A stretch of DNA of 12,857 bases from Oscillospiraceae bacterium (GTDB lineage: Bacteria > Bacillota > Clostridia > Oscillospirales > Ruminococcaceae): contig CAAGDT010000217.1 of assembly GCA_900768675.1 (NCBI GenBank), positions 1 to 12,857 of the forward strand. Direction: 5' to 3'. The translations under genes and the position numbers were made by a program. The notes below the pieces were generated by a model. It was not told the DNA's origin. It searched no databases and saw nothing but the letters and a program-made list of their open reading frames with translations. Shown here piece by piece: positions 6,454-12,857 of this stretch (positions are counted from its first letter, which is position 1; each line of letters begins with the position of its first letter).

Positions 6454-7785
6454 ATGATGAAAAGATTTTTTAGTGCATTAGCCGCAGCTGTCACCTCTGC
6501 TGCGATTGTCCTGTCCTTGTCGGCGTGCAGCTTTTCAATCGGCACGAAAAGCGAAAAGGAGGATTACGAGGACGTTTTTATTGACGCTCCCGAGTCCAAT
6601 GTACACGCAGATTTACAGTACGTTTTCAAGCTTGAAAATTACGGAAAAATGAACGTCTGGGTTGATACCACAAACGGGCATAAATTCGAGCTTGTGCAGG
6701 AAAATTCCGGCTTCAATATTCTGGACAAGGAGGGAAACGCCCTGCTTTACTGCGGCTGCACCTCAAGAGAAAACTACGAAAAGCTGGTTGCCGGAGTTGA
6801 CGAAGTAAAAACAGTCAACGGCAGGGACTTCTTCTACCGTGAAAACGGGGACGGAAGCCTTGACCTTTTCTCCTATATGGCAGACTGCGGACTTGACGCA
6901 GGTCTTGTTATGGAAACGAGAGAGGGCTTTGACGTTTTTCGTCTTGTGGCATTCCGTGGTACACCGATAGAAGGCGCTTCCTCGGATATTTATGCATATA
7001 AGCCAAAGGCTGTCGCAAGCGAACAGACTGCCCCCGCAGAAGAGACTGCACCAAAAGAAACGGAAACACAGGCAACAACAGAAATCCCCGAGACAGAAAG
7101 CGCCGCTTCCGAAACAACAACTCAGCAGCTTTCTCCGGAGGAAATCCTCGCCTCCCTGCCCTCGGACTACAACAGGGTGAACTGGGGCGTTAAGTATCCT
7201 CTTTCCGACTCATATCCCGGTATTTTTATAAGTATTGCTCCCTATAAGCTTTACGACGATTATTGCCTTATCTACGCAATTACAAGCATTTACAACGAAA
7301 CGATTTCCCTGTCTGCCAATGCTTACGCAAAGGACAAGGAGGGAAACGTAATAGGCGAGACCTTTGTCTATGTTCCCGCCCTTGCGAGAGGTATGACATA
7401 CGTTAATATGATTTACTGCGACGAGGGTACGCCGGACGGCAGCATACGCTGGGATGAATTTGAGATACTGCCGAAAAGCTATGAGCAGGTTGTTGCCTGG
7501 GAAGCGGATTTACAGGCGACGGGCGACTACAAGGAGGGAGTTCTTACTGCGGAATACAACCTTTATTCCACGGAGGACGTTACTATGACCCCCGGCGACG
7601 TTACAATACTTCTCACCGACGAAAACGGCAATATCACCGGCCTTGGCATTGACTACTGCTCAGACGAGGTAAAGGCAGGAGAGAGCTGCAGGAGAACGGT
7701 TGATATTTATCAGGATTCTACTATACTTTCATATACGAAGAATATACTTATTTTTACTTCTCCCACAACGTTGGTTGAAGAATAA
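6454..7785 (+). CDS. Secreted lipoprotein with Thr/Glu-rich linker, unknown function
   Basis: The N-terminus is a lipoprotein signal peptide: MMKRFF, a hydrophobic stretch, and the lipobox LSAC with C25 as the lipidated residue. The protein would be anchored to the outer face of the membrane. The first folded part (about 45-183) is followed by a low-complexity linker rich in Thr, Glu, Ala and Pro (about 184-230). A C-terminal domain (about 235-443) is rich in Tyr and aromatic-hydrophobic strands and could be an immunoglobulin-like beta fold. I do not recognise either domain. AAGGAG lies 4 nt before the first ATG and 7 nt before the second (6457), so translation may begin at 6457. It follows the methyltransferase by 11 nt and ends at the palindrome 7798-7904. 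Confidence 0.8.
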   Translation: MMKRFFSALAAAVTSAAIVLSLSACSFSIGTKSEKEDYEDVFIDAPESNVHADLQYVFKLENYGKMNVWVDTTNGHKFELVQENSGFNILDKEGNALLYCGCTSRENYEKLVAGVDEVKTVNGRDFFYRENGDGSLDLFSYMADCGLDAGLVMETREGFDVFRLVAFRGTPIEGASSDIYAYKPKAVASEQTAPAEETAPKETETQATTEIPETESAASETTTQQLSPEEILASLPSDYNRVNWGVKYPLSDSYPGIFISIAPYKLYDDYCLIYAITSIYNETISLSANAYAKDKEGNVIGETFVYVPALARGMTYVNMIYCDEGTPDGSIRWDEFEILPKSYEQVVAWEADLQATGDYKEGVLTAEYNLYSTEDVTMTPGDVTILLTDENGNITGLGIDYCSDEVKAGESCRRTVDIYQDSTILSYTKNILIFTSPTTLVEE

Positions 7786-7797
7786 TTCATGATTATT

Positions 7798-7904
7798 AAA
7801 GAGCGGCGAGAAGCCGTCAGATGCAAGGAAACCGCCATACGGCAAGGCTTTGTGCCTGCCGTATGGCGGTTGACGCAGCAGATGGCGGCTTATCGCCGCT
7901 CTTT
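7798..7904. terminator. 107-bp palindrome, probable bidirectional terminator
   Basis: The outer arms AAAGAGCGGCGA (7798-7809) and TCGCCGCTCTTT (7893-7904) pair perfectly. An inner perfect 15-bp stem pairs 7830-7844 with 7857-7871, and AAGCCG/CGGCTT (7811-7816 and 7886-7891) pairs between them, leaving an asymmetric internal loop. It fills the whole space between the convergent lipoprotein and PC4-like genes. Its right arm overlaps the stop codon of the latter. Each strand leaves the stem with a short T-containing run, so it could end transcription both ways. Its size is well beyond an ordinary terminator and suggests a repeat element. Confidence 0.7.
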
Positions 7905-8139
7905 ATTCAAAGCTGTCCTCTTCGTCCCTTGCATTGAACAGCTCGATAAGGCTCTGCATTTCCTCCTCGGTAAGAGAAACGCCCTTGCCCATTTTCTCGT
8001 GGTCGGGCGCCCAGTCCCTTATATCGAACTTTGCGGGCTTGTCGTTCCAGCTTATAAGATTAAGCTCCTTTGTCCAGCCTCTTGCGCCCTCGGAGATAAC
8101 TCCAAGCTCTTTTACTATCTCATACTTGAATTCTGCCAT
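7903..8139 (-). CDS. YdbC-like PC4-family ssDNA-binding protein
   Basis: The 78-aa protein matches the small bacterial PC4 (YdbC) family: an N-terminal beta segment, then GWTKELNLISWNDKPAKFDI (21-40), the core motif IRDWAPDHEKMGKGVSL (40-56), and a C-terminal helix TEEEMQSLIELF. Characterised members such as Lactococcus lactis YdbC bind single-stranded nucleic acid as dimers through a curved beta sheet. A role in transcription or DNA maintenance is inferred from the family. The start is supported by AAAGGG 8 nt upstream. It is a single minus-strand gene among plus-strand neighbours, and its stop lies inside the palindrome. I found no clear promoter in the 8140-8240 spacer. Confidence 0.85.
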   Translation of the reverse strand: MAEFKYEIVKELGVISEGARGWTKELNLISWNDKPAKFDIRDWAPDHEKMGKGVSLTEEEMQSLIELFNARDEEDSFE

Positions 8140-8244
8140 TTTTGTTACCCTTTCTTGAAAAAATTACCCGTATCGCACGCCCTGCAAAAAAATCCTAAAA
8201 TTTAAAATTACTTATAAAAAAGTCTTTTATTTTTAAGAAAATTA

Positions 8245-8253
8245 TGCTATAAT
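8245..8253 (+). promoter_or_regulatory. Extended -10 promoter for the D,D-carboxypeptidase operon
   Basis: TG (8245-8246) one base before a perfect TATAAT (8248-8253) forms an extended -10 element. A -35 at the right distance is poor (TTTTAT at 8225-8230), as expected for extended -10 promoters. It lies 55 nt upstream of the start codon, and AAAGGTGG (8291-8298) is the ribosome binding site. Confidence 0.7.
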
Positions 8254-8308
8254 AGTATGTAATACGTTTTATTAGTATATTATATCCCAAAAAGGTGGTT
8301 TTGTCTAT

Positions 8309-9739
8309 ATGCGAAATATAAAAATTAAGGCTCTGTTTGCGGTGATTATGTTTACTTTTGCCGTATTTTTCACAGACTTTTCATATATCTCCGCTTCTGC
8401 GGCGTTTACTCCCGAGGGAGATATTAAGAGTACGGGCTACTATATGGTTAACCTTGATTTGGGTACAGTAGTTGCAGCTAAGAACGAGAATGTGCGCTGC
8501 TACCCCGCTTCGATTACAAAGGTTATGACTGCTATCGTGGCGATTGAAAACTGCTCCGACCTTGACAGGATTGTTGAGGTTACTTACGACGCAACCAACG
8601 AGTTCTGGGAGGGCGACCCCAACAAGGATGGCGCAGGAACCTGCGGTATTGCTGTTGGACAGACCAACCTGACAATGAGGGACTGTCTTTACGGACTTCT
8701 TGTAAAATCGGGCTGCGAGGCAGGAAATGTAATCGCTCTTAATATCTGTGACAGTATCGCTGATTTCGTAAATCTGATGAATAAAAAGGCGGCTGAGATA
8801 GGCTGTAAGGATACCCATTTCGGCAATACCCATGGTCTTTGGCAGGCGGACAACTATTCTACTCCCTACGACCTGTACTTAATCGGCAGATACGCCTACG
8901 ATAAGGTTCCCCAGCTTATTGAGATTGCGAATACTCAGGAATATGTAATGCCCGAAAACAAGTATAACCCTGCGCCATATACGCTTGTAAACGTAAACTC
9001 AATGATAAGAAACATAGGCGACAATCCCTACTATTACGAGTATGCTCAGAACGTTAAAACAGGAAGCCTTGACGTTTACTGGGACGAGGCGGGAGTTGAG
9101 CACCCCGGCTTTATGAATATGATTTCAACCGCCACACAAAACGGCTTCAACTATATGCTTGTAACCGTCGGTGCGCCCTACATAACCCCCGAGGGAAACC
9201 GCTCAAACTACCACTTTACCGACGCAATAACCCTTTACAAGTGGGCTTTCAAAAATCTCGGAATAGTTGAAGTTATAAGCGAGCATACGGTTATAGCCAA
9301 CATAAAGGTTGATATGGGCGAAAACGCAGACGTTGTTATACTTAAGCCCTCTGCCTCCTTCTCAACGCTCCTTCCTAAAGGCATGGACACCTCCGTTATA
9401 AAGCAGGACGTAAAGATTACAGCCGAGAAAAACGACAACGACGCTGTTGTCGCTCCCGTGGAAAAGGGGCAGGTGCTTGGAACTCTCGAATTATCCCTTA
9501 ACGACGAGGTAATCTGGAACACCAACCTTATCGCCTCCCAGAGCATTGAGCTTTCCCAGTTCGAATACACCATGCGTATGATAAACAGCATTTTCGACAA
9601 GGGCTGGTTCAAGCTTTGTATCGTTCTTCTTGCAGTATTCATTATCGCCGACGTTATCTTAAACGCCGTTCAGAAAAACCGTATTGCGAAGCTTGAAGCA
9701 AGACAGCGCAGGAAGGCTAACATAAACCGCAAGTGGTAA
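8309..9739 (+). CDS. D-alanyl-D-alanine carboxypeptidase (low-molecular-weight PBP)
   Basis: This enzyme trims the terminal D-Ala from peptidoglycan stem peptides outside the cell and belongs to the S11/DacA-like group. It has a signal peptide (about 1-32), the acyl-enzyme motif SITK (S68, K71) in YPASITKVMTA, the second motif at SGC (134-136) in LVKSGCEAGN, HFGNTHGLWQADNYSTPYD (170-188), and the KTG motif (250-252). A beta-rich region follows, then a C-terminal membrane helix (about 426-447) and a basic tail. The second motif is normally SxN; here Asn is replaced by Cys. The 476-aa length is typical of clostridial members. It has its own promoter, and rlmH follows after 24 nt with no terminator, so it may lead an operon. 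Confidence 0.92.
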   Translation: MRNIKIKALFAVIMFTFAVFFTDFSYISASAAFTPEGDIKSTGYYMVNLDLGTVVAAKNENVRCYPASITKVMTAIVAIENCSDLDRIVEVTYDATNEFWEGDPNKDGAGTCGIAVGQTNLTMRDCLYGLLVKSGCEAGNVIALNICDSIADFVNLMNKKAAEIGCKDTHFGNTHGLWQADNYSTPYDLYLIGRYAYDKVPQLIEIANTQEYVMPENKYNPAPYTLVNVNSMIRNIGDNPYYYEYAQNVKTGSLDVYWDEAGVEHPGFMNMISTATQNGFNYMLVTVGAPYITPEGNRSNYHFTDAITLYKWAFKNLGIVEVISEHTVIANIKVDMGENADVVILKPSASFSTLLPKGMDTSVIKQDVKITAEKNDNDAVVAPVEKGQVLGTLELSLNDEVIWNTNLIASQSIELSQFEYTMRMINSIFDKGWFKLCIVLLAVFIIADVILNAVQKNRIAKLEARQRRKANINRKW

Positions 9740-9763
9740 GGCTTTCCGGAAAGAACAACGCAA

Positions 9764-10243
9764 ATGAACGTAAAAATAATCGCTCTCGGCAGGTTAAAGG
9801 AAAAATACCTGACCGAAGCCTTCAAGGAATACGAAAAGCGGCTTTCGGGCTTCTGCAAGTTCACAATTGAGGAAATAGAACCGGAGCGGCTTTCCGAAAA
9901 TCCAACCGAGCAGGAGATTTCAAAGGCACTTGCCGCAGAAGCGGAAAAAATTACAGCAAAAATCCCCCGCGACAGCCTTGTTATCGCCCTTTGTATTGAG
10001 GGCGCACAGCAGGACAGCGTGAAATTCGCAAAAACACTGCAAAAGGCGGGAAACGAGGGGAAAAGTACGGCGGTTTTCATAATCGGAAGCTCCTGCGGGC
10101 TTTCGGAAGGCGTAAAGAAAGCCGCAGATATAAGAATGAGTATGTCGGAAATGACCTTTCCCCACCAGCTTGCAAGAATAATGCTCATGGAACAGATTTA
10201 CAGAGCATTCACAATAATAAATAACAGAAAGTATCATAAGTAA
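9764..10243 (+). CDS. rlmH: 23S rRNA pseudouridine-1915 N3-methyltransferase
   Basis: RlmH is a SPOUT-class methyltransferase that methylates pseudouridine 1915 in helix 69 of 23S rRNA in assembled ribosomes. The 159-aa length is exactly that of the family. The trefoil-knot region has FIIGSSCGLSEGVKKAADI (105-123), then MTFPHQLARIMLMEQIYRA (130-148), and the conserved end YHK (157-159). The usual IGG is IGS here, a mild change. The start has only a weak ribosome binding site (GAAAGA). Its stop overlaps the next start as TAATG. That points to translational coupling with the downstream membrane protein. Confidence 0.96.
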   Translation: MNVKIIALGRLKEKYLTEAFKEYEKRLSGFCKFTIEEIEPERLSENPTEQEISKALAAEAEKITAKIPRDSLVIALCIEGAQQDSVKFAKTLQKAGNEGKSTAVFIIGSSCGLSEGVKKAADIRMSMSEMTFPHQLARIMLMEQIYRAFTIINNRKYHK

Positions 10244-11589
10244 TGTATAAGGTTTATCTATATAAGGCGGCGCTTTTTTCTGTAGGTGCAGCGCTGCTGA
10301 CTCTCGGAATTATAATTGTATGCCAGAGGGAGATTTTACTCACTCCCCTTACCGTTATCGGCGGAACAGTCCTGCTGCTCCACGGTCTTTATAACGCAAT
10401 CGACTTTATTGCCAAGGGCGGAAAGCTTACTGCAAAAAGAAAAAAGGCAAAGCTTGTAACGGCGCTGATTAATACGGGAATAGGAATTGCAATACTCGTA
10501 GTTCCTGCCCTTACCGTTTCCCTCTGCATTATGGTTTTCGCAGCTTACGTCCTGCTTAACGCAGCCTCAAAGCTTGCGGACTTCATAGTCGCAAAGATTA
10601 ATAAGCAGCCCGGCGGTTTTCGGGATTTAATTGCATTTGTTTTCTTCTCCACCTTTGCAATTCTCCTTTTTGCAACAAATCTGCGTACCGAAGCCTTCCT
10701 GCTTATTTCGGGAATTTACTGTATTCTTTACGGAGCGGAAATGATTTCCGACTTTATAAAGCAGATTGTACCGCAAAAGGCAAAGAACAGCCTTAAGCGC
10801 AGAATAAGAATTTCCCTCCCCGTTTTTATTTCCACATTCCTGCCACTCGGCACGCTTCGCTATATCAACGAATACATTTCCACCAACGACCAGCTTCCCG
10901 AATTTGAAGGCCCCGTAAGAGACGATACCAGCCCGCCTGACGTGGAGGTTATGGTTCACGTTTCAAACAACGGCTCGGGTAAAATCGGACATCTCGACCT
11001 GTTTATGGACGGAGAGGTAATTTCCTACGGAAACCACGACTGGAAATCCCACAAGCTTTTCTCGGTTTTCGGCGACGGAATACTTTTTACTGCAAAAAAA
11101 GAGCCTTACCTCGACTTCTCGGTAACTCACGACAGAAAAATGATTTTCTCCTACGGACTAAGGCTTACCCCCGAACAGCTTGAAGCTGTCAGAGCGGAGG
11201 TTAAGCGGCTGAAAAGCATGACCGTCCCTTGGAAGCCGCCCTATCAGATAGCTTACGAGGAAAGCGGCGGAACTGCAAAAATAAACGACTTTCACGACTA
11301 CTGCAGCATACTCTGGAACGGAACACACGCCGATTTCTTCAAGTTCCGCAAGGGAAAATTCAAGACATATTCGATTCTGAGCACCAACTGCGTACTGCTC
11401 ACGGATAATATTATAGGAAAAGCGGGCGCGGACGTTGTGTGCATCAACGGAATAGCCTCGCCGGGTATTTACTACGACTACCTGGAGCGGCTCTACATGA
11501 CGGAAAACAGCATGGTTATCTCCAAGAAAATCTACGACAGGAAGACCATGAGAAAGCTTAAAAAGGAAAGGACTGCAAGCGATGAGTGA
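10243..11589 (+). CDS. Membrane protein with DUF308-like helices and a permuted papain-like domain
   Basis: The N-terminal 200 residues hold about six to seven hydrophobic helices with short basic loops, resembling HdeD/DUF308-type proteins. After a linker (about 210-232) comes a soluble domain of 215 residues. It has IGHLDLFMDGEVISYGNHD (248-266, H250) and later ILSTNCVLLTDNIIG (378-392, C383), ending in GIASPGIYYDYLERL (403-417). The order His then Cys, with the NC motif and the S-P-G-x-Y-Y-D-Y segment, looks like circularly permuted NlpC/P60 or DUF4105-type papain-like enzymes. That would make it a thiol hydrolase, with H250 and C383 as catalytic candidates; the substrate is unknown. It overlaps rlmH by 1 nt and the ADP-ribosylglycohydrolase gene by 8 nt. 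Confidence 0.8.
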   Translation: MYKVYLYKAALFSVGAALLTLGIIIVCQREILLTPLTVIGGTVLLLHGLYNAIDFIAKGGKLTAKRKKAKLVTALINTGIGIAILVVPALTVSLCIMVFAAYVLLNAASKLADFIVAKINKQPGGFRDLIAFVFFSTFAILLFATNLRTEAFLLISGIYCILYGAEMISDFIKQIVPQKAKNSLKRRIRISLPVFISTFLPLGTLRYINEYISTNDQLPEFEGPVRDDTSPPDVEVMVHVSNNGSGKIGHLDLFMDGEVISYGNHDWKSHKLFSVFGDGILFTAKKEPYLDFSVTHDRKMIFSYGLRLTPEQLEAVRAEVKRLKSMTVPWKPPYQIAYEESGGTAKINDFHDYCSILWNGTHADFFKFRKGKFKTYSILSTNCVLLTDNIIGKAGADVVCINGIASPGIYYDYLERLYMTENSMVISKKIYDRKTMRKLKKERTASDE

Positions 11590-12563
11590 AGTATATCTTG
11601 ACGACCGTTTTAAAGGAGTAATGTTAGGTCTTGCAATCGGCGACGCCTTCGGCTACCCGATTGAGCTTATGGACTACGATTCAATATGCGAAAGATTTGA
11701 AAAGAAGGGCTGCCTTGACCTTGCGGTAAGCAAGAGGACGGGAACGGCGCTTTTTACCGACGACACCCAGCTTTCCCTCTTTACCGCCGACGGACTTCTC
11801 TGGGCGCACAGCGCAGGGGCTGACGACGGACAGGTAAACTACGAGGACTATATTTTCCTTGCATATCAGGTATGGCTTTACACACAGACAAAGACTGTTG
11901 CGGGTAAGGAATACGCATGGCTTTTCGACCCCAATCAGAACGCCTACAAGCTCCGTCTTTTAAAGGCAAAGGGGCTGTATAAGAAGCGTACTGCCGACAC
12001 AAAGAACATTGACGCTCTCCTTAAAATAAGGAATATGGCTTACGGCACACCCGAGCACCCTCTTAACGACAACAAGGACAACGGCGCTGTAAAGCGCTCT
12101 GCGCCTATCGGTCTTTACTTCTACAACGACACAAGAAAAGCCTTTGATATAGGCTGCCGTGCTGCTGCAATCACCCACGGAAATCCTGTTGCTTATATTT
12201 CGGCAGGCTGCTATGCGGCGATTATTGCTGAAATCGTAAGCGGAGCAGAAATTGAGGACGCAGTCAAGACGGTTATCGAGCTGCTGGGCAGCGTTTCCGA
12301 GGGCGAGGTACTCCGAAAGACCCTGAAATACGCTCTTGACCTTGTGAACAATCCCGAAATCGACCCTATGTCGGCAGTAAGAAAAATGGGCTACGGCTTC
12401 GAAGCCTACGAGGCTCTTGCTATTGCTGTTTATTGTGCAGTACTGCACTTTGAAAGCCCCCGCTACGCAATCCAGCTTGCTGCAAACCACGACGGCGCAA
12501 GCGATACCTGCGCTTCTATGGCAGGCGCTATGCTGGGCGCTTACTTCGGAGAACAGGGCTTCC
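11582..12563 (+). CDS. ADP-ribosylglycohydrolase family protein (3' end disrupted)
   Basis: Members of this family (DraG, ARH1, ARH3) remove ADP-ribose from proteins or other acceptors using two magnesium ions. Visible motifs are GLAIGDAFGYP (16-26), FTDDTQLSLF (58-67, metal ligands T59, D60, D61), NGAVKRSAPIGL (about 167-178), AAITHGNP (about 194-201) and NHDGASDTCASMAGA (302-316). The first Asp of the usual G-D-(S/T)-D-T metal motif is Ala306; D308 and T309 remain. The ATG at 11582 overlaps the previous gene by 8 nt, with GAAAGGA upstream. The genuine coding sequence ends at 12563 (327 codons). After that the DNA folds back into an inverted copy, and the reading frame stays open to the window edge without a stop. 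The true C-terminus probably reads as the minus strand of 12564-12660. Confidence 0.9.
12367..12563 (+). repeat. Left arm of the terminal inverted repeat
   Basis: These 197 bases, inside the ADP-ribosylglycohydrolase gene, match the reverse complement of 12661-12857 at 191 positions. The six differences are three synonymous third-position changes (Tyr, Ala, Asp codons), two bases in an Ala-to-Thr codon, and one in a Leu-to-Met codon. Confidence 0.97.
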
Positions 12564-12857
12564 ACAACCTCTTCCTCGGAAGCGCAGACAACCTTCAGCA
12601 TTTTATCAGCAACAGCGGAGATAAGGTTCTTGTACTGGAGCTTTTCTACCCAGCCCTTGGGGAAGCCCTGTTCTCCGAAGTAAGCGCCCATCATAGCGCC
12701 GGTCATAGAAGCGCAGGTGTCGCTTGCGCCGTCGTGGTTTGCGGCAAGCTGGATTGCATAGCGGGGGCTTTCAAAGTGCAGTACTGCACAATAAACAGCA
12801 ATAGCAAGAGCCTCGTAGGCTTCGAAGCCGTAGCCCATTTTTCTTACTGCCGACATA
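12564..12857 (-). pseudogene. Inverted 3' fragment of a second ADP-ribosylglycohydrolase copy
   Basis: Read on the minus strand from the window edge, this is the 3' part of an ADP-ribosylglycohydrolase gene in frame: MSAVRKMGYGFEAYEAL onwards, then NHDGASDTCASMTGAMMGAY and GEQGFPKGWVEKLQYKNL, to ASEEEVV near 12564. The segment after GEQGF is absent from the plus copy and fits a family C-terminal helix. No stop codon is reached before the sequence re-enters the complement of the plus copy. The N-terminal half would lie beyond the window. It is therefore an incomplete copy created by a fold-back junction, artefactual or real. Confidence 0.75.
12661..12857 (-). repeat. Right arm of the terminal inverted repeat
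   Basis: This is the partner of 12367-12563, running exactly to the last base of the window, with a 97-nt spacer (12564-12660). The arm likely continues past the edge. Similarity stops at 12661, where the plus copy jumps into the spacer. Confidence 0.97.

Noticed and set aside
7789..8205. Plus-strand open frame of 138 codons
   Set aside because: It runs through the palindrome and antisense to the PC4-like gene, with no ribosome binding site; the minus-strand protein matches a known family.
10243..12563. Toxin-antitoxin system of the DarT-DarG kind
   Set aside because: An ADP-ribosylglycohydrolase is present, but there is no ADP-ribosyltransferase and no macrodomain; the partner is a membrane papain-like protein.
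11960..12856. Long minus-strand open frame of 298 codons
   Set aside because: Its first part is the inverted ADP-ribosylglycohydrolase fragment; the rest is only the complement of the plus-strand gene. It is not a gene in its own right.
1..12857. CRISPR arrays, tRNA or rRNA genes, riboswitches
   Set aside because: No regularly spaced direct repeats, cloverleaf sequences or known riboswitch cores were seen in any intergenic space.

Overview
The window looks like chromosomal DNA from a gut-type Clostridia, probably Oscillospiraceae/Ruminococcus-like. The evidence is moderate GC, strong AGGAGG-type ribosome binding sites, consensus sigma-A promoters, a zinc-ribbon L28, a Gram-positive penicillin-binding D,D-carboxypeptidase, and intergenic spaces filled with small GC-rich hairpin elements and a MITE. 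This placement is by impression; no marker search was possible. The right edge looks like the end of a contig.

Left part (1-2846): two minus-strand genes, a small unknown protein and a six-helix membrane protein built from three similar segments, lie back to back with a plus-strand glycogen synthase gene (glgA). The divergent spacer holds a near-perfect sigma-A promoter for the membrane protein, a separate promoter for glgA, and a dyad over the first promoter's -35 box. Middle part (2847-5602): a hairpin-rich repeat element, an HD-domain phosphohydrolase followed closely by glycerol-3-phosphate dehydrogenase (gpsA), a second copy of the repeat, the stand-alone ribosomal protein gene rpmB with its own promoter and terminator, a third partial repeat copy, and a 172-bp MITE with terminal inverted repeats and a TTTA target duplication just upstream of the next gene.

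Right part (5603-12857): a SAM-dependent methyltransferase and a lipoprotein form a pair that ends in a 107-bp palindrome shared with a convergent PC4/YdbC-like small gene. Then comes a probable operon: a D,D-carboxypeptidase, rlmH (23S rRNA methyltransferase), a membrane protein with a cytoplasmic or surface domain resembling circularly permuted papain-like (NlpC/P60, DUF4105-type) enzymes, and an ADP-ribosylglycohydrolase. The last three overlap by 1 and 8 nt, so they are probably translationally coupled.

The last about 294 bases fold back. They are an inverted, 97%-identical copy of the 3' part of the ADP-ribosylglycohydrolase gene, separated by a 97-nt spacer that reads as the gene's natural C-terminal continuation on the minus strand. 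This is either a chimeric contig end joining two strain variants or a real inverted duplication. I see no clear defence, CRISPR or RNA-gene system. The most unusual biology is the coupled papain-like/ADP-ribosylglycohydrolase pair, the substituted catalytic motifs in several enzymes, and the small mobile repeats.
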